In this document: positions 6,747 through 12,645 of the stretch, in pieces
Numbering within the stretch: position 1 is the stretch's first letter
How the letters are laid out: every line of letters begins with the position of its first letter
Assembly: GCA_015661035.1 (NCBI GenBank)
Contig: JACVJA010000009.1
Location: 1-12,645 of the forward strand
Length of the DNA stretch: 12,645 bases
Direction of reading: 5' to 3'
Source: Candidatus Calidifonticultor daggyaiensis
GTDB lineage: Bacteria; Actinomycetota; Humimicrobiia; Humimicrobiales; Humimicrobiaceae
The notes under the pieces: model-generated
Seen by the model: the letters and a program-made list of their open reading frames with translations, nothing else
What the model was told of the DNA's origin: nothing
Database searches by the model: none
Position numbers and translations under genes: made by a program

Positions 6747-7622
6747 TTACTCTTGCAAAAAATTTTTTATTTTTTCTTTTATAGCAGAAATTTCTTCATT
6801 TTCAACTATTAACATTCTTCCACACATTGGACATTTATGAATAGAATTACTATTATCTTTTTGTGCATTTTTAATTTTAGCTAGTTCGCCGATCGGAAGT
6901 TCCATATTGCACATATCACAAACATTATTTTGCATTATTGCAAGAGCAATTCCACCCTTTTTTTGTTTTATATCAGTATAATTTGAAATTATTTCTTTTG
7001 GAATTTCACTTAAAATTTTATTTTTTAAGTTATTAAGCCAACTTATCCTTTTATTAACTTCTGTCAACCTTATTTTTATTTCATCATTTAACTTCTCAAT
7101 CTTATTTATTAAATTATTCCGCTTTTGTTCAAGATCAGTTAGCTTTGGCTTTAACTCATCAATTTCAAACATTATTTCAAGTTCTTTACTCTCAAGGTTA
7201 TCATTTATTTCTTTTAAGTTTTTAATTTCTTCCTGGTAATTTACAAGCTCCTTTGCACTTGTAATAGTACCGCTAAATAATTTTTCTTCATTTTTTTTTA
7301 TTTTTTCAGTGTTTAAGCTAATTTGACCTTCAATCTTTTTTCTTTCATGCTCCATCAAGTTAATTTTTTCTAGCACCTCTTTGTATGGCTTATCAATCTC
7401 ATCTAAAATATCCTGCATCTTTATAAGCTCATCATTTTTTTTGAGTTTACTTGCTTCTAATGCTTTTTTTAAAAGCTCTCTTTCTACTATTTGAAGTTCT
7501 ACTAGTTTTTCAACTTTAAAATTCTCTTTTTTATTATCTTTTAAATTATCTTTAGAGTTATCTTTTGCAATTCTTTCTTTGTTCCTGCTATTGTCTAAAC
7601 TAGTTTTTTTGTTATTATTCAA
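6747..7622 (-). CDS. Coiled-coil C4-type zinc-ribbon protein (CdsZ/zf-RING_7 family)
   Basis: A long helical coiled coil followed by a zinc ribbon. From the TTG at 7622 it has 291 residues: an Asn/Lys/Asp-rich start to about 35 (repeating KDN units), coiled coil from about 37 to 205 (including SGTITSAKELVNYQEEI, a conserved family loop), then CDMC at 235-238 and CPMC at 264-267, giving the four zinc-binding cysteines. The conserved KKGGIALA (221-228) precedes the ribbon. A longer reading from a TTG at 7640 would bury GGAGGT inside the coding sequence; that motif sits 6 bases before the TTG at 7622 and is the likely ribosome site. The gene overlaps the nif3-like stop by 8 bases, which suggests translational coupling. 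The family commonly sits between Nif3-like and RNase HI genes; its role is unsettled. Confidence 0.9.
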   Translation of the reverse strand: MNNNKKTSLDNSRNKERIAKDNSKDNLKDNKKENFKVEKLVELQIVERELLKKALEASKLKKNDELIKMQDILDEIDKPYKEVLEKINLMEHERKKIEGQISLNTEKIKKNEEKLFSGTITSAKELVNYQEEIKNLKEINDNLESKELEIMFEIDELKPKLTDLEQKRNNLINKIEKLNDEIKIRLTEVNKRISWLNNLKNKILSEIPKEIISNYTDIKQKKGGIALAIMQNNVCDMCNMELPIGELAKIKNAQKDNSNSIHKCPMCGRMLIVENEEISAIKEKIKNFLQE

Positions 7623-8871
7623 TATAATACCTCCAGCCAATAAAACATCTTTTAGCTTTATATAGCTTTAAGTTTTTTAAACTTAAAAAATCAGAATCTG
7701 TACCAGTTATTATATCTTTATTATCTTTTTTAATTACATTCTTATTATTTATATTCATATTATTGCTATTGACTTTATTTTTATCTTTCTTATCTACTTT
7801 CTTAATTACATCTTGAATCATATCGTACATTAAATCGACTGCTAAAAACTCACTCTCTCCGTGCCCAATCTCAATAAAAATTTTACCAGATTGAGCAATT
7901 TCTAATGCATTATGGTACTTAAGTTCCCCAACAAGAACTGCATCAAATTCATATTTTCTTAAATCAAATCTATCTGTAAAAGAATTCGCACTTCCGTTTA
8001 TTATCGCTACATTTTTTATTTTTCTTTTATAAATTCTATCCTTATTTTCATCTAAGAAAAGAAGTCTTAAATTTTTTAAATTAAGGCTTCTTTTTAACTT
8101 TTGTAAAAATTCATCAAGAGTAACTGCCGGGTCTAAAACACCATACCGGCCTAAACCTTCATTTGTTAAACTATTCTCTAATCTATAAACATCATAAGCA
8201 GGTTCTTCATAAGGATGAGCTTTTAAAACTGCACTTATAAGTTTTTCTAAATTTATTTTGCTAACAACACACTCAATTCTTACTTCTTTTACAAATTCTA
8301 AATTACCAATACTGCCTATAAAAGGATTTGCTCCATCCAATGGTTTAAATGTACCTGTTCCCAAAATATTAAAAGTACAGCAAGAATAGTTTTTATAAAG
8401 ACCACCACCATTTTCACAAATTACTTGTCTTATTTTATTTTCATAATCAACTGGAACAAATACTACAAATTTATACCAGGTTAGATCTGCAAACTCTAAA
8501 ACCTTTAAATTGCTAAGACCAATTTTTTTTGCAACTAAATCATTTAAACCATCAATCATTGAATCTAAATTTGTATGAGCAGAGTAAACAGCAATCTTGT
8601 TTTCAATTAGTTTCAACACTGAATTTGATTTAAGGTTATCATCAACAATTTTTAAAAAAGGTTTAAAAATTAATGGATGATGAGAAATAATTAAATCAAT
8701 CTTTTTTTCAATTGCCTCACTTATTACCTCATCAGTAATATCGAGTGTAATAATTGCACTATTTATCTCTCTTTCTAGATTTCCAATTGAAAGACCAATA
8801 GGATCATTTAGCGTTGCAATATCTTTTTTAAAAATTTCATCAAGTATTTTTACTAAAGCTTTAAGTTTCAT
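7615..8871 (-). CDS. Nif3-like dinuclear metal centre protein (YqfO type)
   Basis: A 418-residue member of the Nif3/YqfO family, which forms toroidal hexamers with a two-metal site; some members are annotated as GTP cyclohydrolase type 2, but the cellular role is uncertain. Metal-site motifs are intact: ISHHPLIF (H64, H65), YSAHTNLD (H99, D103), GELKYHNA (H320) and IEIGHGESE (H337, E341). The middle, about 130-230, is the PII/CutA-like insert of the long form, with GTGTFKPLDGANPFIG and AHPYEEPAYDVY. After the family domain ends near 356 there is an Asn/Lys/Asp-rich linker (about 358-386) and a basic tail to 418 that typical members lack. The ATG at 8871 has GGGAG 7 bases upstream; a TTG at 8892 would lie at the transcription start and is rejected. 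First gene of a three-gene operon. The TrmK methyltransferase often found upstream is absent; an mgtC-like gene sits there instead. Confidence 0.93.
   Translation of the reverse strand: MKLKALVKILDEIFKKDIATLNDPIGLSIGNLEREINSAIITLDITDEVISEAIEKKIDLIISHHPLIFKPFLKIVDDNLKSNSVLKLIENKIAVYSAHTNLDSMIDGLNDLVAKKIGLSNLKVLEFADLTWYKFVVFVPVDYENKIRQVICENGGGLYKNYSCCTFNILGTGTFKPLDGANPFIGSIGNLEFVKEVRIECVVSKINLEKLISAVLKAHPYEEPAYDVYRLENSLTNEGLGRYGVLDPAVTLDEFLQKLKRSLNLKNLRLLFLDENKDRIYKRKIKNVAIINGSANSFTDRFDLRKYEFDAVLVGELKYHNALEIAQSGKIFIEIGHGESEFLAVDLMYDMIQDVIKKVDKKDKNKVNSNNMNINNKNVIKKDNKDIITGTDSDFLSLKNLKLYKAKRCFIGWRYYIE
7629..7634 (-). promoter_or_regulatory. Ribosome binding site deciding the zinc-ribbon gene start
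   Basis: GGAGGT (minus strand) lies 6 bases before the TTG at 7622-7620 and inside the end of the nif3-like gene. It supports TTG 7622 over TTG 7640. Confidence 0.7.
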
Positions 8872-8899
8872 AAAAATGCTCCCGTTATCCAATTATCCT

Positions 8900-8908
8900 A
8901 TTATATCA
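8900..8908 (-). promoter_or_regulatory. Extended -10 promoter of the nif3-like operon
   Basis: Minus strand TGATATAAT: the TG-n-TATAAT form of an extended -10, at 8908-8900, between the mgtC-like stop and the nif3-like gene. No good -35 is seen, as is common with extended -10 sites. Start would be near 8893, giving a leader of about 22 bases with a GGGAG ribosome site. This separates the operon from mgtC, although read-through is possible. Confidence 0.65.
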
Positions 8909-8924
8909 CCATCTCATAATTTCA

Positions 8925-9632
8925 TTATTTTATTTCTATACTTTCAATACCTTTAATTTTTCTAATAATTTCAATCAATTTTAATGGAAAACCAGCAATT
9001 TTGCTTTCAAGCTTTATATCTAAAATAAATTTATTTTTGCCATCTAATCCTATTTTATATGCTTGCGTTCTTTCATAAATAATATTTTGACAAAATTCTT
9101 TTAAAGACTTGTTTAAAATTTCAAAATTTGTAAACTCTTCACCAGCTATAATTTCAATCCTATAAATTCCAGATTTTGCCATTTTATACTCAAAATACTT
9201 GAGAAGAGAAAGAATTAAGAATCCTAGAAATGTTGCTAAAAGTGCTAGATAATATAATTTTGCACCAATACTGACACCAATTGCTGCAACAAGCCATATG
9301 GTTGCTGCTGTAGTAATGCCAGTTAAAAATGGACCCTGCCTAAAAATCACACCAGCACCAATAAAGCCGATACCTGTAACTACTCCGGCAGCTATTCTTG
9401 TAACATCTACTGAATCCATTCCAGTTTGTCCTACTGCGCCTCTAAAGCCTAAATAAGATACTAAAGTAAAAACTGTAGAGCCTAAACATACTAAAATGTT
9501 TGTTCTAAGACCAGCTGGTCTATCAGACTTTTCTCTTTGATAACCAATGATTCCACCTAAAATGCACGCTAAAATACAAGGAATAAAAAAATCATTAATA
9601 AATAAACTTGCATTAATTTGGAATAATTCCAT
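8925..9632 (-). CDS. MgtC/SapB family membrane protein
   Basis: A 235-residue inner-membrane protein. The MgtC domain fills about 10-145 with roughly four to five hydrophobic segments (15-31, 43-62, 79-98, 104-122, 126-146) and the conserved signatures GGIIGYQREKSDRPAGLRTN (26-45), LVCLGSTVFTLVS and GIGFIGAGVIF (87-97). A cytoplasmic C-terminal domain (about 155-235) has the alternating strand and helix pattern of the ACT-like domain of longer MgtC proteins. MgtC in pathogens aids growth at low magnesium and inhibits the F-type ATP synthase; in free-living bacteria the role is often unclear, and I would not assume virulence. AAGGTG precedes the ATG by 5 bases. It lies 53 bases upstream of the nif3-like gene, which has its own promoter. 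Confidence 0.92.
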   Translation of the reverse strand: MELFQINASLFINDFFIPCILACILGGIIGYQREKSDRPAGLRTNILVCLGSTVFTLVSYLGFRGAVGQTGMDSVDVTRIAAGVVTGIGFIGAGVIFRQGPFLTGITTAATIWLVAAIGVSIGAKLYYLALLATFLGFLILSLLKYFEYKMAKSGIYRIEIIAGEEFTNFEILNKSLKEFCQNIIYERTQAYKIGLDGKNKFILDIKLESKIAGFPLKLIEIIRKIKGIESIEIK

Positions 9633-9670
9633 ATTAACACCTTTTTATATAATCTGACCAACACTTTGTT

Positions 9671-9694
9671 AAAAAACAGAAATTTAATTCTGTT
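9671..9694 (-). terminator. Possible terminator or leader hairpin upstream of mgtC
   Basis: Minus strand AACAGAA (9694-9688), six-base loop, TTCTGTT (9681-9675) running into a T tract (9676-9671). It lies about 40 bases before the mgtC-like start. It could end the transcript of the tRNA upstream or act in the mgtC leader. The stem is AT-rich and only 7 bp, so the call is weak. Confidence 0.35.
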
Positions 9695-9953
9695 ATAAAT
9701 ATATCATTTAAAACAATATTTTTATAAAAATTATATAACTTTATATTAATACAAAGGTAAAAAAATTTAAATTAATTTATAACCTTTTAATGGATTGGTT
9801 TAATTAAAATGAGAGCAAAATAACAGTTAACACACTATTAATTTCAGAAAAGTAGTTAAATTAAAGAAGTTAATTATTATTAATTATTTAAATGTATTAT
9901 TTATACAAACTTCTTGCTTAAGCAGCTTCTTAGGTACCTATATTTATAATTAG

Positions 9954-10013
9954 TACTAATCAATACTAATCATCAGTACTAATCAGCATTTATCAGTACT
10001 AATCAGCATTTAT
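9954..10013. repeat. Short tandem repeats (TACTAATCA) between mgtC and tRNA
   Basis: TACTAATCA occurs four times, at 9954, 9964, 9977 and 9997. The last two lie in an exact 20-base tandem duplication (9974-9993 and 9994-10013). The spacing shortens from 20 to 13 and 10 bases going left, as expected for a repeat that grew by slippage. The rest of the 404-base gap (9633-10036) shows no gene, only AT-rich sequence and a small TGCTTAAGCA palindrome at 9915-9924. Confidence 0.8.
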
Positions 10014-10036
10014 AATTTAAATTTACATTAAAAAAA

Positions 10037-10113
10037 TGGTGGGCCCACCAGGATTCGAACCTGGGACCTCCGCATTATGAGTGCGCTGCTCTAACCAGCT
10101 GAGCTATGGGCCC
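10037..10113 (-). tRNA. tRNA with CAU anticodon (Ile2 or elongator Met)
   Basis: A 77-base tRNA read on the minus strand: acceptor GGGCCCA pairs with TGGGCCC, D arm AGCTCAGCTGGTTAGAGC, anticodon loop CTCATAA with CAT at 10079-10077, T arm with GGTTCGAATCC, discriminator A and an encoded CCA. Not the initiator, because the 1-72 pair is G-C and the three G-C pairs of the initiator anticodon stem are missing. C4-G69 and C5-G68 in the acceptor resemble the features by which TilS recognises tRNA-Ile2, whose C34 becomes lysidine to read AUA; elongator tRNA-Met cannot be excluded. A run of six T follows the CCA and may help end transcription. Confidence 0.97.
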
Positions 10114-10621
10114 TTAATTTTCTAGCTAATAAAAAAATTTACAACATGTTTTATATAATTCTACTTAAAAGGTAATTATATCAATTATAAATAATTATTA
10201 AAATATTATAAATAAAGAAAAACTAATATAATGAACAATACTTAATACTTAATACTTATATAAAATATCATTATAATATATGCATAATATTTTAATTTTA
10301 ACCGTCTTTTAAATCAATTAAATAATAAAGTAATTTTAATATTCTAATACAAAAACTAAGCAAACTATTTACAAATCAAGTATATTATAAAAAACTTAAG
10401 CTAAAGTCAAACAAAAAATAGTTTTTAGTATATAAAAAATAAAAATTCTTTTTTAAAAAATTTATAGCCCTTAAAAGCCTTTAATACACAAAATTATACA
10501 TGGCCTTTATTACATATAGTCATTCTTATATATTCTGATATGTCTTATATTATATAATATTTTAATTTTATTAACTGTTATATAATGGAAAAAAACTATA
10601 TAATAAAAGTGTATAATCTAA
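10114..10621. other. Very AT-rich gene-free stretch
   Basis: About 500 bases with no plausible coding frame on either strand. The only structure I see is a perfect triple tandem of the 7-mer AATACTT at 10237-10257 and chance-like AT palindromes. No promoter for the tRNA could be assigned with confidence. It may be decayed sequence continuous with the remnant that follows. Confidence 0.6.
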
Positions 10622-10774
10622 ACTTATTATTTATTCATCAAAAAACACTCAAGCGGGTACACATATAGCAGTTCCCACGTCTTCTCATTTAGTCGCTCTT
10701 CATTTAGCAGCCATTCAAGTAGCCGCTTTGGCGGAGAGTCATCGGGTATTGGTGGGGCAAGTGGTAGATGGTAA
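10622..10774 (+). pseudogene. Orphan Ser/Gly-rich C-terminal coding remnant
   Basis: A 50-codon open frame (from after a TAA at 10619 to the TAA at 10772-10774) with no ATG, GTG or TTG start in frame. It encodes a tail running YTYSSSHVFSFSRSSFSSHS, then SSRFGG, then SGIGGASGRW before the stop. Its base composition is clearly richer in G and C than the AT desert around it, which suggests recent coding constraint. Ser-rich tails ending in a Gly-rich block plus GRW-like residues are typical of the C-termini of secreted/membrane TPM (YgcG-like) and DUF2207-type proteins. The upstream sequence does not continue the protein in any frame, so I read it as the last piece of a gene lost by deletion. 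The family assignment rests on composition only. Confidence 0.5.
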
Positions 10775-10910
10775 AAAATATTAAACAATATTTTTAAAAT
10801 ATGATTAGTTCTATAAGAACATTATTTATATTAACCTAAAAAATTTTCTTAATTCTTTATATTTTTATTTAGCTATTTCTCATAAAAATTCTATAATTTA
10901 TCTTTGCTAT

Positions 10911-10939
10911 TTGCACAAAATTTATTAATAATCTAAAAT
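10911..10939 (+). promoter_or_regulatory. Promoter of the crtQ-like/crtO-like operon
   Basis: TTGCAC at 10911-10916, 17-base spacer, TAAAAT at 10934-10939; start expected near 10946. An exact inverted repeat CTATTAAT (10943-10950)/ATTAATAG (10959-10966) covers the start point and could be an operator or a leader hairpin. Together with the ribosome site at 10979 this places the translation start of the glycosyltransferase near 10990. Confidence 0.65.
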
Positions 10940-10978
10940 TACCTATTAATGAAATTAAATTAATAGTGATTACTAAAT

Positions 10979-10983
10979 AGGAG
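10979..10983 (+). promoter_or_regulatory. Ribosome binding site pointing to an ATA start
   Basis: AGGAG, six bases before ATA at 10990-10992. An in-frame TAG at 10978-10980 overlaps the motif and bounds the frame on the left. It is the only good Shine-Dalgarno near the 5' end of the glycosyltransferase frame. Confidence 0.6.
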
Positions 10984-10989
10984 TTTAAA

Positions 10990-12192
10990 ATACTAAAAAT
11001 AGCTATTGAGTCTTTAATTAGAGCATTATGTTGGCTCGTAGGTTTTTGGGTACTATGGAAAATACCAACTCCTAATATTCTTCTCAATTATTCTCAAAAT
11101 TCATTAAAAAGATATCATATTAACACTCAAGCATTAAAAAATATTGAAGATAATAACTTAAATGTTTCTCTAATTATCCCTGCAAGAAATGAAGAAAAAA
11201 ATCTTAAAAAACTATTAATATCTATTTTTAATCAGTCTTTAAACCAATTAAACATACCATTTCCTCCAAAACAAATAAATATCAAACTTGAGATAATTGT
11301 AGTAAACGATCATTCTATAGATAAAACAGAGCAAATTGCAAACCAGTTTAATGTAAAAATAATTAATTTAAAAAGTTTTCCAAACGGCTGGCTGGGAAAG
11401 CCATGGGCTTGCTATAACGGGGCTAAAAATTCTACCGGAAATTTACTTATCTTTTTAGATGCAGATACTGAAATTGAAAAAAATGGTTTAATAAAAATTA
11501 TAAAATGTTATTTATTAACTAAAAGCATTATAAGTATTCAGCCTTATCATAAAATTAAAAAGTTTTATGAAAATTTTGCCTCTTTTTTTAACATAATAAT
11601 GATGAGCTCCATGAATGTTTTTACACCGCTGGGTTTTAAACTAAAGCCAATTGGAGCATTTGGACCCTGCCTTTTATGTGAAAGAAATGCTTACTTTTCT
11701 ATTGGGGGTCATAAAAGTTCAAAAAATAATATTTTAGAGGATTTGGAAATTGGAAAAAAATTTTTACAAAAAAATATAGATGTTTATTGCTTAGGCGGTA
11801 AGGATACCATTTCATTTAGAATGTATCCTAATGGAATTAAAAGTTTAATTGAGGGCTTCAGTAAAGAGTTTTTAATAGGAGCTTCTTCTTCATCTATTAT
11901 AAATTTAATTATAATTATACTATGGATTAGCGGAATGTTTTACCCATTAACTCTTTTCATTAAAAATATTATTAGTTTAAATATTTTAAGCCTTGTCATA
12001 GGTATAATATTTTACTTAGCTTATGCGCTACAAATCATATGGATGGCAAAAAGAATTGGAAATTTCAATATACTAGTAGGAGTGATATATCCAATTTTTT
12101 TATTATTTTTTATTGCTATTTTCTTTTGGGAAATAATAAAAAAAGCATTTAAAAGAAATATTACCTGGAAAGGCCGGATAGTTAATAAATGA
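10990..12192 (+). CDS. Family 2 glycosyltransferase, CrtQ-like, apparent ATA start
   Basis: A 400-residue membrane glycosyltransferase resembling CrtQ, which glucosylates 4,4'-diaponeurosporenoate in staphyloxanthin synthesis. It has an N-terminal transmembrane segment (about 5-25), then the GT-A domain: VSLIIPARNEEKNL (59-72), EIIVVNDHSIDKT with D107, GWLGKPWACYNGA, the DxD box FLDADT (D157, D159), ISIQPYH, GAFGPCLLCERNAYFSIGGH, the acid pair LEDLEIG (E250, D251) and FRMYPNGIKSLIEGFSKE (about 276-293); about three C-terminal membrane helices follow. The frame is open from 10981 but has no ATG, GTG or TTG before 11599, in the middle of the catalytic domain, after the DxD box, so 11599 cannot be the real start. 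Promoter and AGGAG point to ATA at 10990. Either a rare AUA start or a lost ATG. Stop overlaps the next gene by 4 bases. The acceptor lipid here is unknown. Confidence 0.88.
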   Translation: MLKIAIESLIRALCWLVGFWVLWKIPTPNILLNYSQNSLKRYHINTQALKNIEDNNLNVSLIIPARNEEKNLKKLLISIFNQSLNQLNIPFPPKQINIKLEIIVVNDHSIDKTEQIANQFNVKIINLKSFPNGWLGKPWACYNGAKNSTGNLLIFLDADTEIEKNGLIKIIKCYLLTKSIISIQPYHKIKKFYENFASFFNIIMMSSMNVFTPLGFKLKPIGAFGPCLLCERNAYFSIGGHKSSKNNILEDLEIGKKFLQKNIDVYCLGGKDTISFRMYPNGIKSLIEGFSKEFLIGASSSSIINLIIIILWISGMFYPLTLFIKNIISLNILSLVIGIIFYLAYALQIIWMAKRIGNFNILVGVIYPIFLLFFIAIFFWEIIKKAFKRNITWKGRIVNK

Positions 12193-12645
12193 TTTTTACC
12201 TTAAATCATTTTTGGCTAATATTTAGTAACATATTTATGTGGATAGTTATTCACATTGGCATATCTTATATAAGTAATAAAATACCATTAAATAAATTTA
12301 ATCCTAATGGTTGGCTATACAAAACCAAAAATTTCGAAAAAAGTAATAAAATTTATCTTAAATTTTTTAAAATAAAAAAATGGAAAAAAATAATACCAGA
12401 TGGTGCCAAAATATTTAAAAGGGGCTTTCCTAAAAGTAAAATGGAGAGTTACAAACCAGATTATCTCTATACCTTTTTATTAGAAACTTGTCGAGCTGAG
12501 CTTGCCCACTGGCTGCAGATTTTGCCAGCAGGAATATTTTTTTTATGGAATAATTGGTGGTCTGGTGTTATTATGATAATATATGCACTCATTATAAATA
12601 TTCCATGTATCATTCTTCAAAGATATAATAGAATAAGATTAACAA
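12189..12645 (+). CDS. CrtO-like glycolipid acyltransferase (partial at window end)
   Basis: The 5' 152 codons of a small membrane acyltransferase related to CrtO, which acylates the C6 hydroxyl of glucose on glucosyl-diaponeurosporenoate in staphylococci. Visible features: an N-terminal membrane segment (about 7-30), then a cytoplasmic block with NGWLYKTKNFEKSNKIY, IKKWKKIIPDGAKIF, a Phe/Lys-rich stretch, and the family signature LLETCRAELAHWLQILPAG (about 97-115), then two hydrophobic segments and NIPCIILQRYNRIRL at the right edge. Staphylococcal CrtO is about 165 residues, so only a short tail is missing. The ATG shares ATGA with the stop of the glycosyltransferase gene, so translation is coupled, and the pair likely act in sequence on one lipid. 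The frame stays open to the last base. Confidence 0.88.
   Translation, partial: MIFTLNHFWLIFSNIFMWIVIHIGISYISNKIPLNKFNPNGWLYKTKNFEKSNKIYLKFFKIKKWKKIIPDGAKIFKRGFPKSKMESYKPDYLYTFLLETCRAELAHWLQILPAGIFFLWNNWWSGVIMIIYALIINIPCIILQRYNRIRLT

Noticed and set aside
8872..8892. TTG start 7 codons upstream for the Nif3-like protein
   Set aside because: It falls at the predicted transcription start, and GGGAG sits correctly before the internal ATG at 8871.
9954..10013. CRISPR-like array
   Set aside because: Units are short (9 and 20 bases), spacing is irregular, there are no unique spacers of 30 or so bases, and no cas gene is near.
10869..11087. Minus-strand frame over the crtQ-like promoter
   Set aside because: It overlaps the promoter, ribosome site and first codons of the plus-strand gene and resembles no protein; treated as a shadow.
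11599..12192. Shorter glycosyltransferase starting at ATG 11599
   Set aside because: It would lose the nucleotide-binding half and the DxD box, all of which are encoded in the same open frame upstream.

Overview
The window looks like a chromosomal segment of a very AT-rich, low-GC Bacillota, most likely a clostridial-type anaerobe. The signs are frequent TTG starts, purine-rich Shine-Dalgarno sites, Lys/Asn/Ile-rich proteins, a class A RNase P RNA, and an RNase HI / zinc-ribbon / Nif3-like gene cluster beside rnpB, an arrangement I associate with Bacillota. I cannot name the species.

Layout. (1) 69-1302: decayed IS4-type (DDE) transposase, spread over three frames. (2) 1507-2546: plus-strand SHOCT membrane protein plus PepSY protein, behind a clear promoter that carries a G/C-tract palindrome like those bound by CsoR/RcnR-family metal sensors. 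(3) 2580-3738: minus-strand arsR-arsM arsenic operon, convergent with (2), with its own promoter and an inverted repeat inside it. (4) 3988-4740: solitary membrane-anchored trypsin-like protease. (5) 4852-5521: minus-strand pair, DUF5661 protein and a four-helix membrane protein. (6) 5632-6140: rnpB with promoter and weak terminator. (7) 6156-8908: minus-strand operon nif3-like > C4 zinc ribbon/coiled coil > RNase HI, with an extended -10 promoter. (8) 8925-9632: MgtC/SapB membrane protein. (9) 9954-10113: short tandem repeats and a CAU-anticodon tRNA. (10) 10114-10910: very AT-rich stretch without an intact gene, holding an orphan Ser/Gly-rich C-terminal coding remnant. (11) 10911-12645: plus-strand crtQ-like glycosyltransferase and crtO-like acyltransferase, overlapping by 4 bases; the second runs off the window.

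How it fits together. Regions 2 and 3 form a small metal/metalloid response block next to a dead insertion sequence: a probable copper-type envelope operon and an arsenite-sensing and -methylating operon. Regions 6-8 are housekeeping. Region 11 resembles the last two steps of staphyloxanthin synthesis (glucosylation, then acylation), but no carotenoid-forming gene is visible here.

The most interesting points are: the crtQ-like gene has no ATG, GTG or TTG in frame over its first two hundred or so codons, yet promoter, Shine-Dalgarno and reading frame all converge on an ATA codon; the CsoR-like operator controls a two-gene SHOCT-PepSY operon with no regulator nearby; and a Ser/Gly-rich gene tail survives in an AT desert. 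I see no clearly new multi-gene defence or mobile system.
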